Shown here: positions 9,463 to 19,704 of the stretch, one piece after another | Numbering within the stretch: the stretch's first letter is position 1 | Layout of the letters: each line of letters starts with the position of its first letter | Assembly: GCF_000710775.1 (NCBI RefSeq) | Contig: NZ_JOJP01000001.1 | Span: forward strand, 1,193,825 to 1,257,824 | Length of the DNA: 64,000 bases | Direction of reading: 5' to 3' | DNA from: Endozoicomonas elysicola | GTDB taxonomy: Bacteria; Pseudomonadota; Gammaproteobacteria; Pseudomonadales; Endozoicomonadaceae | Notes under the pieces: model-generated | The model's input: the letters and a program-made list of their open reading frames with translations, nothing else | Told to the model about the DNA's origin: nothing | Databases searched by the model: none | Translations under genes and position numbers: made by a program

Positions 9463-10425
9463 ATGCATGCTTTTCGTTCAATCCTTCTGGCAGTTACCCG
9501 GCAACACACCTCGGATATGGAGCTCCAACAGGCTTTCCGTCTGGCTTTGGATAATCGGGCCACATTGTTGATTGCCCTGTTTGACCATAGCCTGGAAACC
9601 CTGCATCACCTGCAATTCATCCCACTGGAAAAAAGGCTGGAAGATCATCTTCGTCAGCAGTTGGAAGATGAACTTGAGCGGCTAAAGGCCATGGCCTGGG
9701 AGCAGGGGATTGAAGCGGAGACTCTGATTGTTCCCGGTCGTCCAAGGCTGGCGATTCATAAAATGATCAAAGAGTATCATATTGATCTGGTGATCAAACT
9801 GGCGGATGCCAGCGGGGCCCTGACCCGTAAGCAGCTAACCGGCAATGACCTGGCCTTGCTCAGAAAATGCCCGGTTCCCATTTTGATGATGTCAGATCGG
9901 GATCAGCTGGCAGACTTCAATGGCAAAGTCATGGTTGCCATGGATGCAGGTGATCCGGACTCAGATGCCCACGACTTGAACAGAACGCTCCTGCAATACG
10001 GTGTATACCTGGCTAGCCAGGAGAACGCAGCATTGCACCTGGTCAGCGTCTGGAATGTGCCTTTAGGGAAACGCTCATTGAAAACACTTTCCGATGAAGA
10101 GCTTTACGAACTTCAGGAAATAACCCAGAGGCGTTACCACAACAAACTTCAGGAAATCATGCAGGAAGTGGGGGTTACTGAGAATGACGAACAGCAACCG
10201 GTATCGATCCACCTGTTAAGGGGAAATCCTGCAACTGAGATTCAACAGCTGGCCAATGAACTGAATGTGGATGTGATTGTAATGGGCACTCTAGGACGCC
10301 ATAAGGAAGGCATTCTGGTCGGAAACACGGCTGAAAACATTATGAACAGTATTTACTGCTCGATTCTGGCGGTAAAACCAGAAGGGTTTATCAGCCCGCT
10401 GGCAGCAGAGGCCGCCAGCAGCTAA
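9463..10425 (+). CDS. uspE: Tandem universal stress protein, UspE-like
   Basis: 320 residues made of two Usp domains (about 1-150 and 155-310). UspE features are visible: DLVIKLAD, the segment LLRKCPVPILMM closing the first domain, and in the second domain the nucleotide-loop VMGTLGRHKEGILVGNTAE. UspE proteins act in stress resistance, motility and aggregation in enterobacteria; the biochemical role is not settled. I start at ATG 9463 (MHAFRSILLAVTR), where Usp similarity begins, rather than ATG 9361. It is divergent from the binding-protein gene with 162 bp between. Confidence 0.88.
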   Translation: MHAFRSILLAVTRQHTSDMELQQAFRLALDNRATLLIALFDHSLETLHHLQFIPLEKRLEDHLRQQLEDELERLKAMAWEQGIEAETLIVPGRPRLAIHKMIKEYHIDLVIKLADASGALTRKQLTGNDLALLRKCPVPILMMSDRDQLADFNGKVMVAMDAGDPDSDAHDLNRTLLQYGVYLASQENAALHLVSVWNVPLGKRSLKTLSDEELYELQEITQRRYHNKLQEIMQEVGVTENDEQQPVSIHLLRGNPATEIQQLANELNVDVIVMGTLGRHKEGILVGNTAENIMNSIYCSILAVKPEGFISPLAAEAASS

Positions 10426-10454
10426 CTATCTTGAAGAAGTCCGGCCCTGAGAGG

Positions 10455-10889
10455 TCAGGGCTTGAGGCCACTCATATACTCAATAGAGGCGCTGATCTCT
10501 TCGTCCGAACAATCCATGCAGGTACCTTTTGCAGGCATGCTGCGAATACCATTAATAGCATTGGACAGTAGGCTGCTGAAGCCTCCTGCTTTCTTCTCGG
10601 CAGCCTGCCAGGCAGCAGTGTCATCCTTCTTTGGCGCACCCAGCAGCCCTGAAGAGTGACAGGCCACACAGAACTTGCCATAAATGGCGTCACCACTTCT
10701 TGGACCACTGCTGGTGCTTGCTGCAATGCCGGCAGCACTGGCGCATTCTTCTCCAGCAAGGCACACGGAGCCTACCGGTGCAATACGCTCGCTTATCTCA
10801 CCACGAGTAGTTGGATCAAGGTCTGCAGCCGGCTTGGCAAAGACCAGCGACGCGAATAGTCCCCCGACTAACAGAATCAAAGCACGCAT
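10455..10889 (-). CDS. Cytochrome c5 family monohaem c-type cytochrome
   Basis: 144 residues. A signal peptide (MRALILLVGGLFASLVFA) targets it to the periplasm. There is one haem-binding CVACH at residues 74-78, and the likely axial Met is M118 in RSMPAKG. The Cys pair in KGTCMDC, and CLAGEEC before the haem site, may form the disulphide seen in c5 proteins. Such proteins shuttle electrons from bc1 or other donors to terminal reductases. ATG 10889 fits the leader; a longer frame from 10934 would bury it behind 15 charged residues. Convergent with uspE, 29 bp apart; the inverted repeat gccctga/tcagggc (10444-10461) spans the junction. Confidence 0.9.
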   Translation of the reverse strand: MRALILLVGGLFASLVFAKPAADLDPTTRGEISERIAPVGSVCLAGEECASAAGIAASTSSGPRSGDAIYGKFCVACHSSGLLGAPKKDDTAAWQAAEKKAGGFSSLLSNAINGIRSMPAKGTCMDCSDEEISASIEYMSGLKP

Positions 10890-11321
10890 ATGAGTTCCCC
10901 GTGACACTCGCTTGTCCTCTTCTAAGGCTATCAATGGCTATCTTGTTTCAGGCGCTGCATGAGCTGATACTGCATGAGCTGAGAGAGTAGCTTAAGACTC
11001 GCTTATAAGCTTTCGCCTGTGTAGCCGAATTATTTTAGGCAATGGGATTATAGATCAATTGGTATTTCTAAAACAGGGTTTATACGGTGCTCGCTTCGGT
11101 AATTCTTTTGGCTTTGCTATTGCATTACTGTACAGACTATTTGATTTATCAGTGATCACCGCCATTTCATTTGCTGAAGCTGGGACAAACTTTCCTGTAG
11201 CAAATGTATAAAGTCAGTGTTTTGCAATTGAAGCACCAGTAAGGTAAAAAATCATGGACAGTATAAGGGCGGAACAGTATTATTACCCACCGCTGGAGTC
11301 GCTGTCTGCTGCTCTGGATGT
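10890..11321. other. 432-bp intergenic region upstream of tRNA-Arg
   Basis: No gene is supported. A 13-bp direct repeat, ctgcatgagctga, lies at 10955-10967 and 10970-10982 (15-bp period), upstream of the cytochrome gene. The tRNA promoter must be in the last 100 bp, but I see no unambiguous -35/-10 pair. Confidence 0.5.
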
Positions 11322-11398
<77 letters not shown>

Positions 11399-11454
11399 GT
11401 AAAATCAACGAGTTACGTCATTTTCCTTCCTCTCAAAACCTTCTCTAAAATCTC

Positions 11455-11501
11455 GTTCTAACACGGTTCTAACACTTTTTCCCAATCATTCTGTTCTAAC
11501 A
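11455..11501 (+). repeat. Three gttctaaca repeats next to attL (putative integrase arm sites)
   Basis: Copies of gttctaaca at 11455-11463, 11466-11474 and 11493-11501, the first two 11 bp apart. Matching copies with the same orientation and spacing occur near attR (28183-28202). Position on both sides of the att core suggests arm-type binding sites; this is an inference. Confidence 0.65.
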
Positions 11502-11691
11502 AATTGATGTCTTCATTTTTGATAACGCTGATTCCGCTAAATGGATTAATGTCCGGCATTTGAGCTGTAGCCATCAAGGTGTGCTTTAGTCTCAGCTTAT
11601 CCATCGACCCGACTACATCCAACTCCCGATTAGCGGTAAACTTCCCCGGTTTATAAATTCCGGTAGCCGGGTTAGAGGCTCTGCCAACCAT
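11458..11691 (-). CDS. Hypothetical small protein, doubtful
   Basis: A 77-codon frame starting at ATG 11691 and ending inside the repeat cluster. No recognisable domain or good ribosome site is present, and its 3' end overlaps the putative arm sites. The translation is polar and not low-complexity (…QMPDINPFSGISVIK…), so it could be the remnant of a replication gene. Treat as unproven. Confidence 0.25.
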   Translation of the reverse strand: MVGRASNPATGIYKPGKFTANRELDVVGSMDKLRLKHTLMATAQMPDINPFSGISVIKNEDINLLEQNDWEKVLEPC

Positions 11692-11760
11692 TTATAATGG
11701 CACTAAGCCTGTCCTGTCGTTTTGTCCCGGCCTTACACGTTCTGATTCCAAGTGCTGACC

Positions 11761-14064
11761 ATGCCCAATACCCAGTCTCATAACAACCTTGCTGCCTTCA
11801 TCTGGTCCGTCGCCGACTTGCTGCGTGGAGACTTTAAACAGTCCCAGTACGGACGCATCATCTTGCCCTTTACTCTGCTCCGTCGTCTGGAATGTGTGCT
11901 GGAATCCAGTAAGAACGATGTGCTGGCGCAGTATGAAAAAGTGAAAGTGATGAACCTGCCGGAAGACGGTATGGAGAAAATGCTGTTGCGGGCAACCGGT
12001 GGGTTATCGTTCTACAACACCTCCCCCATGAACCTGTCGAAGCTGGGTCAGGGTGATATCAAGTCCAACCTGGAAACCTACATCCAGTGTTTCTCAAAAG
12101 ATGCGCGGGAGATCTTTGAGCATTTCCGGTTTGATGAATTCATCGGCACCCTGAACGAAGCTAACCTGCTGTACAAAGTGGTGGGCAAGTTCGCCAATAC
12201 CGATCTCAGCCCGGCCAAAATCTCCAACCACGATATGGGGCTGGTGTTTGAAGAACTGATCCGCCGGTTTGCGGAAGGCTCCAACGAGACCGCCGGTGAG
12301 CACTTTACCCCACGGGACATCGTGCGCCTCACCACCTCGCTGGTGTTTATGGAAGACGACGATGCCCTGACCAAAGAAGGCATTATCCGCACCATCTATG
12401 ACCCGACAGCGGGTACCGGCGGCTTCCTGTCCTCCGGTATGGAGTATGTACACAGCCTGAACCCGAAAGCGGTGATGCGAGCCTTTGGCCAGGAGCTGAA
12501 CCCAGAGTCCTACGCCATCTGTAAAGCGGATATGCTGATCAAGGGTCAGGATGTCAGCCGTATTAAACTGGGCAACACTCTGTCTAACGATCAACTGGTG
12601 GCCGACCAGTTCGACTACATGCTCTCCAATCCGCCATTCGGTGTGGACTGGAAGAAGATCGAAGGTGAGATCAAAGACGAACACACCTTCAAAGGCTTCG
12701 ACGGTCGTTTCGGCCCTGGCCTGCCTCGGGTGTCTGACGGGTCCCTGCTGTTCTTGATGCACCTGATCAGCAAGCTCAGGGACAATACAGAGAACGGTGG
12801 AAGAATCGGCATCATCCTCAACGGCTCACCCCTGTTTACCGGCGGTGCAGGCAGCGGTGAAAGCGAAATTCGCCGTTACATCCTTGAGGCCGACCTGCTC
12901 GAAGCCATTGTCGCCCTGCCTACCGATATGTTCTACAACACCGGCATTGCCACCTATGTTTGGGTGCTGTCTAACAAGAAGGATTCAACCCGTAAAGGCA
13001 AGGTGCAACTCATCAACGGCGTGAACCTGTGCGGCAAAATGCGTAAGTCCCTGGGTTCCAAGCGCAACCTGATGAGCGACAACGACATTAAAACCATCAC
13101 CCGCAGCTTTGGAGCCTTTGAGGTCATTGAACCGCAGGTACTGAGCAAACCGGCTGAACAGAAAAGTAACCGGGGCAGGCAGTCGGCCAACGCCAAGGTT
13201 GAAGCACCCAAAACCTTTGCCAGCAAAATCTTTGAGAGTCACGAATTCGGTTACCGGCGTATTACCATTGAGCGCCCGCTGCGACTGTCAGCCCAGATCA
13301 CCGATGAAGCGATCGAAGGTCTCCGTTTTGCACCCAAGCCATTTAATGCCGTAATGCGCTGGATTCACGAAGAATTCGGTGACGATTGCCACCAGCACCT
13401 GTCAGAGAACGAAACGGTTATTCGCACCAAGATCAAAGCCGATTTCAAAGAGCTGAAAGAAAAGCAGATCAAAGAACTGCTCGATAGCAAGCTCTGGCAG
13501 TTCCAGATCACGTTGATGAACAAAGCCAAAACCTTGCAGGATGCAATCAGCAGCGAACAGAGCAATGACTTCAACACCTTTGAGGTAAGCCTGAAAGCAG
13601 CACTGAAGCAAACCGGTACGACACTGGATGCCAAAGAGAAAAAGCAGTTCCTCGATGCCATTACCCGCAAAAATCCAGAGGCCGAACCCGTTGTTAAAAA
13701 GGTACTAAAGGAAGAAGCACAACCACTGTACGGCGCATTCATGTACAAGGGCAAAGTGGTCGAATTCCAGTCCGATGGCGACCTGCGGGATAACGAAAAC
13801 GTCCCTCTCAACCCATCGGTCAGCACCACCACACTGATCGAAACCTACTTCAACCGCGAAGTAGCGCCCCATGTATCCGATGCCTGGATCAACGCCGACA
13901 AGTGCGACGACAAAGACGGCGAGATCGGTATTGTCGGTTATGAAATCCCCTTTAACCGGCACTTCTACCAGTACCAGCCGCCACGCTCGCTGGAAGCCAT
14001 TGATGCCGATCTGGATGCGGTCAGTAAGCGGATTATGGGCCTGCTGGCGGAGGTGCATTCATGA
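11761..14064 (+). CDS. hsdM: Type I restriction-modification system, DNA methyltransferase subunit
   Basis: 767 residues, longer than the usual 500-550. An N-terminal HsdM bundle (about 1-130) precedes an N6-adenine methyltransferase fold with SAM motif DPTAGTGGF near residue 214 and catalytic NPPFGVDW near residue 289. Residues about 500-767 form a C-terminal extension rich in Lys/Glu helices, as in some long HsdM types. Together with HsdS it methylates the target sequence; with HsdR it restricts unmethylated DNA. ATG 11761 is used; a GTG three codons upstream is possible. It overlaps the next gene by 4 nt, so the operon is translationally coupled. Confidence 0.95.
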   Translation: MPNTQSHNNLAAFIWSVADLLRGDFKQSQYGRIILPFTLLRRLECVLESSKNDVLAQYEKVKVMNLPEDGMEKMLLRATGGLSFYNTSPMNLSKLGQGDIKSNLETYIQCFSKDAREIFEHFRFDEFIGTLNEANLLYKVVGKFANTDLSPAKISNHDMGLVFEELIRRFAEGSNETAGEHFTPRDIVRLTTSLVFMEDDDALTKEGIIRTIYDPTAGTGGFLSSGMEYVHSLNPKAVMRAFGQELNPESYAICKADMLIKGQDVSRIKLGNTLSNDQLVADQFDYMLSNPPFGVDWKKIEGEIKDEHTFKGFDGRFGPGLPRVSDGSLLFLMHLISKLRDNTENGGRIGIILNGSPLFTGGAGSGESEIRRYILEADLLEAIVALPTDMFYNTGIATYVWVLSNKKDSTRKGKVQLINGVNLCGKMRKSLGSKRNLMSDNDIKTITRSFGAFEVIEPQVLSKPAEQKSNRGRQSANAKVEAPKTFASKIFESHEFGYRRITIERPLRLSAQITDEAIEGLRFAPKPFNAVMRWIHEEFGDDCHQHLSENETVIRTKIKADFKELKEKQIKELLDSKLWQFQITLMNKAKTLQDAISSEQSNDFNTFEVSLKAALKQTGTTLDAKEKKQFLDAITRKNPEAEPVVKKVLKEEAQPLYGAFMYKGKVVEFQSDGDLRDNENVPLNPSVSTTTLIETYFNREVAPHVSDAWINADKCDDKDGEIGIVGYEIPFNRHFYQYQPPRSLEAIDADLDAVSKRIMGLLAEVHS

Positions 14065-15119
14065 GCAAAGCGAATAACAGCACCAGCCTCGGCCTAAATC
14101 ACAACAGTGACTACAAGCGGTGGTTAAAAGACCTCAAACAAAAGGTGCAGCAAACCCAAATCAAGGCCGCCGTTCAAGTAAACACCACCCTGTTGACGTT
14201 CTACTGGGAACTGGGGGCCGATATTGTTCAGCGGCAGTCTACGGCTAACTGGGGCGATGGTTTTTTAAAACAGCTCAGCAAAGACCTGATGAAAGCATTC
14301 CCCGACATCAAAGGCTTTTCTGAACGCAACCTTAAATACATTCGGCAGTGGTTCCTGTTTTACTCACGGGATCAGGCAATTGGGCAACAGGCTGTTGCCC
14401 AATTAGCTCAAGTGCCCTGGGGACACAATTTACAGATCATCAGCAAATGCCAATCGGTGGATGAGGCGCAGTATTACATTCGCAGCACCATCGAGCATGG
14501 CTGGAGCCGTAATGTACTGATTCACCAGATCGACAGTGGCCTGTGGCAGCGGGAAGGAACCGCGCTCAGTAATTTTAGTGCCACTCTGCCAGCGGTACAG
14601 TCCGACCTGGCGCAGCAAACCCTGAAAGACCCTTACGTGTTTGACTTCCTCACCCTCACCAAAAGCTACAACGAGAAAGAGCTGGAACAGGGGCTGATAA
14701 AGCATATTACCCAGTTTCTGCTGGAGCTGGGTGCCGGTTTTGCGTACATGGGCAAGCAGGTCAAACTGCAAGTGGGTACACGGGATTTTTACATTGATCT
14801 GCTGTTCTACCATGCCCGTCTGCACTGTTATGTGGTGATTGAACTGAAGGCGGGAGAGTTTGAACCCGAACATGCGGGCAAACTGAATTTTTATATCAAG
14901 GCGGTGGATGAGCAACTGCGTAAAGAAGGTGATGCGCCCACCATTGGTATTTTGCTGTGCAAAAACAAAGATAAGCTGGTGGCGGAGTACGCCCTTAGCG
15001 ACATCCAGAAGCCGATTGGTGTGTCGGAATATCAACTGACGCAATCGTTGCCGGAAAACCTGCAATCGCAACTGCCCAGTGTGGAAGAAATTGAGCAGGA
15101 ACTGGGAGGTGAGTTGTGA
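14061..15119 (+). CDS. DUF1016/YhcG family PDDEXK nuclease-domain protein
   Basis: 352 residues. The N-terminal DUF1016 helical domain (about 15-170) contains [23 protein letters not shown] and [12 protein letters not shown]. The C-terminal PD-(D/E)XK-like fold has [10 protein letters not shown] (acidic residue near 245) and [12 protein letters not shown] (ExK near 258-260). The YhcG family is often encoded next to or inside type I restriction loci; its exact role is not established. It overlaps hsdM by 4 nt upstream and hsdS by 4 nt downstream, so it belongs to the same coupled operon. It could be an accessory nuclease or a Holliday-junction-type enzyme. Confidence 0.92.
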   Translation: MSKANNSTSLGLNHNSDYKRWLKDLKQKVQQTQIKAAVQVNTTLLTFYWELGADIVQRQSTANWGDGFLKQLSKDLMKAFPDIKGFSERNLKYIRQWFLFYSRDQAIGQQAVAQLAQVPWGHNLQIISKCQSVDEAQYYIRSTIEHGWSRNVLIHQIDSGLWQREGTALSNFSATLPAVQSDLAQQTLKDPYVFDFLTLTKSYNEKELEQGLIKHITQFLLELGAGFAYMGKQVKLQVGTRDFYIDLLFYHARLHCYVVIELKAGEFEPEHAGKLNFYIKAVDEQLRKEGDAPTIGILLCKNKDKLVAEYALSDIQKPIGVSEYQLTQSLPENLQSQLPSVEEIEQELGGEL

Positions 15120-16402
15120 ACCAGGTAGTTAGTGGTAGCAAGTACAGGGCGTATCCGGAGTATAAGGGTTCTGGGGTTGAGTGGTTGGGAGATATTCCAA
15201 CACATTGGAAGGTTGCCAGGCTGAAGCACCTAGCTCAGATTAAAAATGGGCAAGATTATAAAACAGTAGAAGCTACTAGCGGATATCCTGTTATGGGTTC
15301 TGGTGGTAAGTTCACCTATGCCACGAAGTTTATGTATGACAAAGAGTCCGTACTGCTTGGTCGCAAAGGGACTATTGATAAGCCTCTATACATTAATGAG
15401 CCGTTTTGGACTGTTGATACGATGTACTACACCGAGATCAACAAGGATGTTCCTGCTAAATATCTTCATTATCTCGCACTGACAATCCAGTTTGACCGTT
15501 ATTCAACGAATACAGCCTTGCCCAGCATGACTCAGGAGCATCTGGGGAACTATTCCTTTGGAGTGCCGGAACGAGAGATGGAGCGTAGACAAATCGCCAA
15601 CTTCCTCGACCATGAAACCGCCAAAATCGACACCCTGATCGAAGAGCAGCAATCCCTTATCCGGCTGTTGAAAGAAAAACGACAGGCGGTGATCAGTCAT
15701 GCCGTCACCAAAGGTTTGAACCCCGGTGCACCGATGAAGGATTCCGGTGTGGAGTGGCTGGGGGAAGTACCGGCGCATTGGGAAGTAATAAAAACAAAGC
15801 GATTCTTCAGCCTAGAGTGCCATCCTGCACCTGTTAATAATGATATGGAGTTACTATCCGTTTATACGGATATCGGCGTTCGTCCAAGAAAGTCACTAGA
15901 ACAAAAAGGCAACAAAGCATCAACCACCGATGGTTATTGGATAGTGAAGCAAGGTGATTTGGTTGTGAACAAGCTGCTGGCTTGGATGGGCGCTGTGGGA
16001 TATTCAGACTTTGATGGGGTAACAAGCCCCGCGTACGATATTTTACGTAAACGACGAGACTTAAACCCAAAGTTTTTCCATTATTTGTTCAGAACAAAAC
16101 AAACGCAAAGCGAGTTCAAACGTTGGTCACGAGGCATTATGGAAATGAGGCTTAGGCTTTACTTTGAAGAGCTTGGACAGATCTTAATGCCTTTTCCTCC
16201 TCCGTCAGAGCAGAATGATATTGTTTCCAATATTGAGACGCTGGAGTTCCAATATGACGGGATTATCACAGAAGCGGAATTACAAATTGGATACCTCCAA
16301 GAACGCCGCACAGCCCTGATTTCTGCAGCCGTTACCGGCAAGATTGATGTCCGTAATTGGGTCGCACCAAAACAAAAAGAACAAGCAGTAGAGGTCATCT
16401 AA
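15116..16402 (+). CDS. hsdS: Type I restriction-modification system, specificity subunit
   Basis: 428 residues from GTG 15116, which overlaps the preceding stop. It has two target-recognition modules in tandem, each opened by the same signature (GSGVEWLGDIPTHW near residue 18; DSGVEWLGEVPAHW near residue 208). Each is closed by a conserved helical dimerisation segment (TLIEEQQSLIRLLKEKRQAV; then YLQERRTALISAAVTGKIDV). The two TRDs therefore read a bipartite target. The TRD segments (about 15230-15590 and 15790-16200) are visibly AT-richer than the conserved segments, a sign of TRD exchange. The target sequence cannot be predicted by eye. Confidence 0.95.
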   Translation: MNQVVSGSKYRAYPEYKGSGVEWLGDIPTHWKVARLKHLAQIKNGQDYKTVEATSGYPVMGSGGKFTYATKFMYDKESVLLGRKGTIDKPLYINEPFWTVDTMYYTEINKDVPAKYLHYLALTIQFDRYSTNTALPSMTQEHLGNYSFGVPEREMERRQIANFLDHETAKIDTLIEEQQSLIRLLKEKRQAVISHAVTKGLNPGAPMKDSGVEWLGEVPAHWEVIKTKRFFSLECHPAPVNNDMELLSVYTDIGVRPRKSLEQKGNKASTTDGYWIVKQGDLVVNKLLAWMGAVGYSDFDGVTSPAYDILRKRRDLNPKFFHYLFRTKQTQSEFKRWSRGIMEMRLRLYFEELGQILMPFPPPSEQNDIVSNIETLEFQYDGIITEAELQIGYLQERRTALISAAVTGKIDVRNWVAPKQKEQAVEVI

Positions 16403-19400
16403 TGAGCACGGATGCTAGCGTAGAATCCATCTTCCAGAACGATATCATCACCCAAATGCAGGCCAATGGCTGGCAACTAGGTTCGGGATATCAGTACGAC
16501 CGGGAAACCGCCCTATACACCAGCGATGTGCTGGGCTTTGTGCAGGAGACCCAGCCGAAGGAATGGGCCAAGTTCTGCAAGGTGTTCCCCACCGATTCAG
16601 AGCAGCATTTTATCAGCCACTTGGTGACCCAGTTAAAAAAGGCTGATCCCAACGCCATTGATAAAGACCTTCGCAGTTACGGTACGCTGGGCGTGTTGCG
16701 ACACGGGCTGAAGATTCGCAATGCCCGTTTCTCGCTGTGTCAGTTTATGCCGGAGCATTCGCTGAACCCGGAGACACTGGCTCGATATCAACAGAACCGT
16801 TGTCGACTTGTGCCGGAGCTGGTCTACAGCCCTTATGCCACGGCAGAGCATCTTGCTGCTACCGGTAAGAAGGCGAAAGCCTGGCGTATTGACCTGGTGC
16901 TGTTTGTGAATGGTCTGCCGGTGTCTACGCTGGAGCTGAAGTCTGAGTTTAAACAGTCCGTCGATAACGCCATTCGCCAGTACAAAACCACTCGACTGCC
17001 GAAAGACCCGGCAACCAAAAAGCCGGAACCGCTGCTTACTTTCAAGCGGGGTGCGCTGGTGCATTTTGCAGTCAGCCAGTATGAAGTCTATATGGCGACC
17101 AAGCTGGCGGGCAGTGATACCTACTTTCTGCCGTTTAACAAAGGAACGGCGGAAGGTGGTGCCGGTAACGATGTGCCGGAAGATGCCAACCGTTATGCTA
17201 CAGACTACTTGTGGAACGAGGTGCTGACACCCGATAACCTGCTGAACATTATCGGGCGGTTTGTGCATTTACAGATTGAAGAAAAAGAAGACTGGGAAGG
17301 TCGTAAGTCGAAAAAGGAAACCCTGATCTTCCCCCGTTATCATCAGTGGGATGTGGTCAACCGGCTGGTGGATGCTGCCAAACGTGAAGGCACCAGCAAC
17401 AAGTATCTGGTGCAGCACAGTGCCGGTTCCGGCAAGTCCAACTCCATCGCCTGGACCGCGCACCAGCTTTCCACCCTGTACGATAACGATGGCAACAAGA
17501 CGTTCCATTCCATTATCGTGGTGACCGACCGCACGGTGCTGGACGACCAGTTGCAGGACACCATCTACCAGTTTGAGCACGCCGATGGTGTGGTGGGCCG
17601 GATCAATAATAAGGAAGGCGACGGTTCCAAATCTGAGAAGCTGGCAGCTGCACTGGAAAACGCCCAGCCGATTATCATTGTTACCATTCAGACCTTCCCC
17701 CATGTGCTGGCCGCCATTGAGAACAGCACCAGTCTGAAGGAACGCTGTTACGGCGTGATTGCCGATGAGGCGCATTCTTCTCAGACTGGTTCTACCGCAC
17801 GACAGTTGAAAGAAGTGTTGATGCTGGATGCTTCAGAAGCGGCTGATGAAGATAAGCCAGTGTCCTCGGAAGATATCCTTGATGCCACGATAGCCGCTCG
17901 CAAAGGCAGCAGCAACCTGAATTACTACGCCTTCACCGCAACCCCCAAGGCGAAGACGCTGGAACTGTTTGGTCGACTACCTGACCCGAAACAACCAGCT
18001 TCAGAAAAGAATCTGCCCGAAGCCTTTCATGTGTACTCCATGCGCCAGGCCATTGAAGAAGGCTTTATTCTCGATGTGCTGAAGAACTACACCAACTACC
18101 AGGTGGCGTATCAGCTGGCCCAGAAGATTGAAGCCGTCGATGAAGAGGTGGACAGCAAAAAGGCCAAGGTGAAACTGGGCCAGTGGGTGCGGCTCCATGA
18201 GTACAACATTGCCCAGAAAGTGAAGGTGATTGTCGAACACTTCAAAGACAATGTGATGGGGCTGCTGGGTGGTCAGGCGAAGGCGATGGTGGTCACAAGC
18301 TCCCGTAAAGAAGCGGTGCGTTACAAGCTGGCGTTTGATAAATACCTGACGGAACAGAAGAGCAGCATAGCAGTAATGATTGCCTTCTCCGGTGAGGTGG
18401 AGTTCAACAAGAACGATCCGGACAGTCTTGCGCTGCTGGACCAGAAATTCACCGAAAAGAACATGAACCCGGCATTGAAAGGCCGGGATATGCGCAAAGC
18501 CTTCGACACCGATGATTACCAGATTATGCTAGTGGCCAATAAATTCCAGACCGGTTTCGACCAGCCCAAGCTCTGCGCCATGTATGTGGACAAACCGTTA
18601 GGCGGGGTGGAATGTGTACAAACCCTGTCGCGCCTGAACCGCACCTATCCCGGTAAGGAAGTGACCGGCACCTTTGTACTGGACTTTGTGAACGAGCCGG
18701 AAGCCATTCTTGAGGCATTCCAGCCTTACTACCAGACCGCTGAGCTGGCAGATGTCTCCAACCCTGAAAAGATCTTTGAGCTGTATGAGAAACTCCGTGC
18801 CAGTGGCATTTTTACCTGGAACGAAGTGGAACAGTTCTGCGATGCCTTTCTGATGAAAAGTAAAAGTAATGCGGCCATCAGTAACATTTGCAAGCCTGCG
18901 GTAGAGCGTTGGCAGAAGCGGTACAGTTCAGCCATTGACGCTTATCTTCTGGCAAAAGATATGTTCGAACGCACCAAAAAAACCAAAGATGCGGTGCTGA
19001 TGGCAAACGCTGAGAACAGCTTCAAGGACTGCAAGAAAGAAAAGGATGCACTGGAAATCTTCAAGAAGGACCTGGGCAGCTTTACCCGCTTCTACGAGTT
19101 TATGTCCCAGATTGTGGACTACGACGACAAGGAGCTGGAAAAGCTCAGCCTCTACGCCCGTTACCTGCGACCACTGTTAAGAGAGAAGCGGGATGAAGAA
19201 GACGACATTGATCTGGATAACGTGGTAATGAGCCACTATCGTCTGTCCAAAATCCGCCAGCAGGACATCAAACTGCAGGAAGACAGTCCGGAGTATAAGT
19301 TGGAGCCGGGCAGCGATGTGGGCTCCGCCAAAGCGAAGGATAAAAAAGAAGAGTTCATGTCACAGATTGTGGCGCGGCTGAATGAGCTGTTTATTACCGA

Positions 19401-19653
19401 CAACCTGACTGATGGGGACATGATTAATTTTCTTCACACAACGACAAGTAAGGTCGCTGAGAATACGGAGGTAATGACGCAGGTAAGAAATAATACGGCA
19501 GAGCAGGCGCTGTTGGGCGACTTTCCAAAGGCGTTTGATGATGCGGTTATGGATTGTGATGAGGCTCATCAGGAAATGATGATGCAGTACCTTTCAAATC
19601 CTGCACTGGCTGAAAGCCTGAAAAGGTTAGCCTTTGAGTTGCTGAAGAGGTGA
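16402..19653 (+). CDS. hsdR: Type I restriction-modification system, endonuclease/translocase subunit
   Basis: 1083 residues from ATG 16402, whose first base is the last base of the hsdS stop; gagg lies upstream. The N-terminal RecB-like nuclease has WRIDLVLFVNG and ELKSEFK (about 170-180). The SF2 motor has Walker A GSGKSNS near 342, DEAH near 454, TATPKAKT, and the late helicase motif QTLSRLNRTYPGK. The C-terminal helical part binds HsdM. It translocates and cleaves unmethylated DNA in an ATP-dependent way as part of the R2M2S complex. All key motifs are present, so the system is probably active. Confidence 0.95.
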   Translation: MSTDASVESIFQNDIITQMQANGWQLGSGYQYDRETALYTSDVLGFVQETQPKEWAKFCKVFPTDSEQHFISHLVTQLKKADPNAIDKDLRSYGTLGVLRHGLKIRNARFSLCQFMPEHSLNPETLARYQQNRCRLVPELVYSPYATAEHLAATGKKAKAWRIDLVLFVNGLPVSTLELKSEFKQSVDNAIRQYKTTRLPKDPATKKPEPLLTFKRGALVHFAVSQYEVYMATKLAGSDTYFLPFNKGTAEGGAGNDVPEDANRYATDYLWNEVLTPDNLLNIIGRFVHLQIEEKEDWEGRKSKKETLIFPRYHQWDVVNRLVDAAKREGTSNKYLVQHSAGSGKSNSIAWTAHQLSTLYDNDGNKTFHSIIVVTDRTVLDDQLQDTIYQFEHADGVVGRINNKEGDGSKSEKLAAALENAQPIIIVTIQTFPHVLAAIENSTSLKERCYGVIADEAHSSQTGSTARQLKEVLMLDASEAADEDKPVSSEDILDATIAARKGSSNLNYYAFTATPKAKTLELFGRLPDPKQPASEKNLPEAFHVYSMRQAIEEGFILDVLKNYTNYQVAYQLAQKIEAVDEEVDSKKAKVKLGQWVRLHEYNIAQKVKVIVEHFKDNVMGLLGGQAKAMVVTSSRKEAVRYKLAFDKYLTEQKSSIAVMIAFSGEVEFNKNDPDSLALLDQKFTEKNMNPALKGRDMRKAFDTDDYQIMLVANKFQTGFDQPKLCAMYVDKPLGGVECVQTLSRLNRTYPGKEVTGTFVLDFVNEPEAILEAFQPYYQTAELADVSNPEKIFELYEKLRASGIFTWNEVEQFCDAFLMKSKSNAAISNICKPAVERWQKRYSSAIDAYLLAKDMFERTKKTKDAVLMANAENSFKDCKKEKDALEIFKKDLGSFTRFYEFMSQIVDYDDKELEKLSLYARYLRPLLREKRDEEDDIDLDNVVMSHYRLSKIRQQDIKLQEDSPEYKLEPGSDVGSAKAKDKKEEFMSQIVARLNELFITDNLTDGDMINFLHTTTSKVAENTEVMTQVRNNTAEQALLGDFPKAFDDAVMDCDEAHQEMMMQYLSNPALAESLKRLAFELLKR

Positions 19654-19704
19654 GGCTACCTCTTCAATGTTTATCGAAAAATTGGGGGAAGTGGTTAGCA
19701 GGCC

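Noticed and set aside
10444-10461. Terminator between uspE and cytochrome c5 genes
   Set aside because: The 7-bp inverted repeat overlaps the cytochrome stop and has no T tract on either side; noted in the gene entry only.
12094-12762. 222-codon frame on the minus strand inside hsdM
   Set aside because: Antisense shadow of a strongly conserved methyltransferase; no domain or ribosome site. The same applies to the antisense frames in hsdR (16633-17268, 17269-17775) and in the DUF1016 gene.
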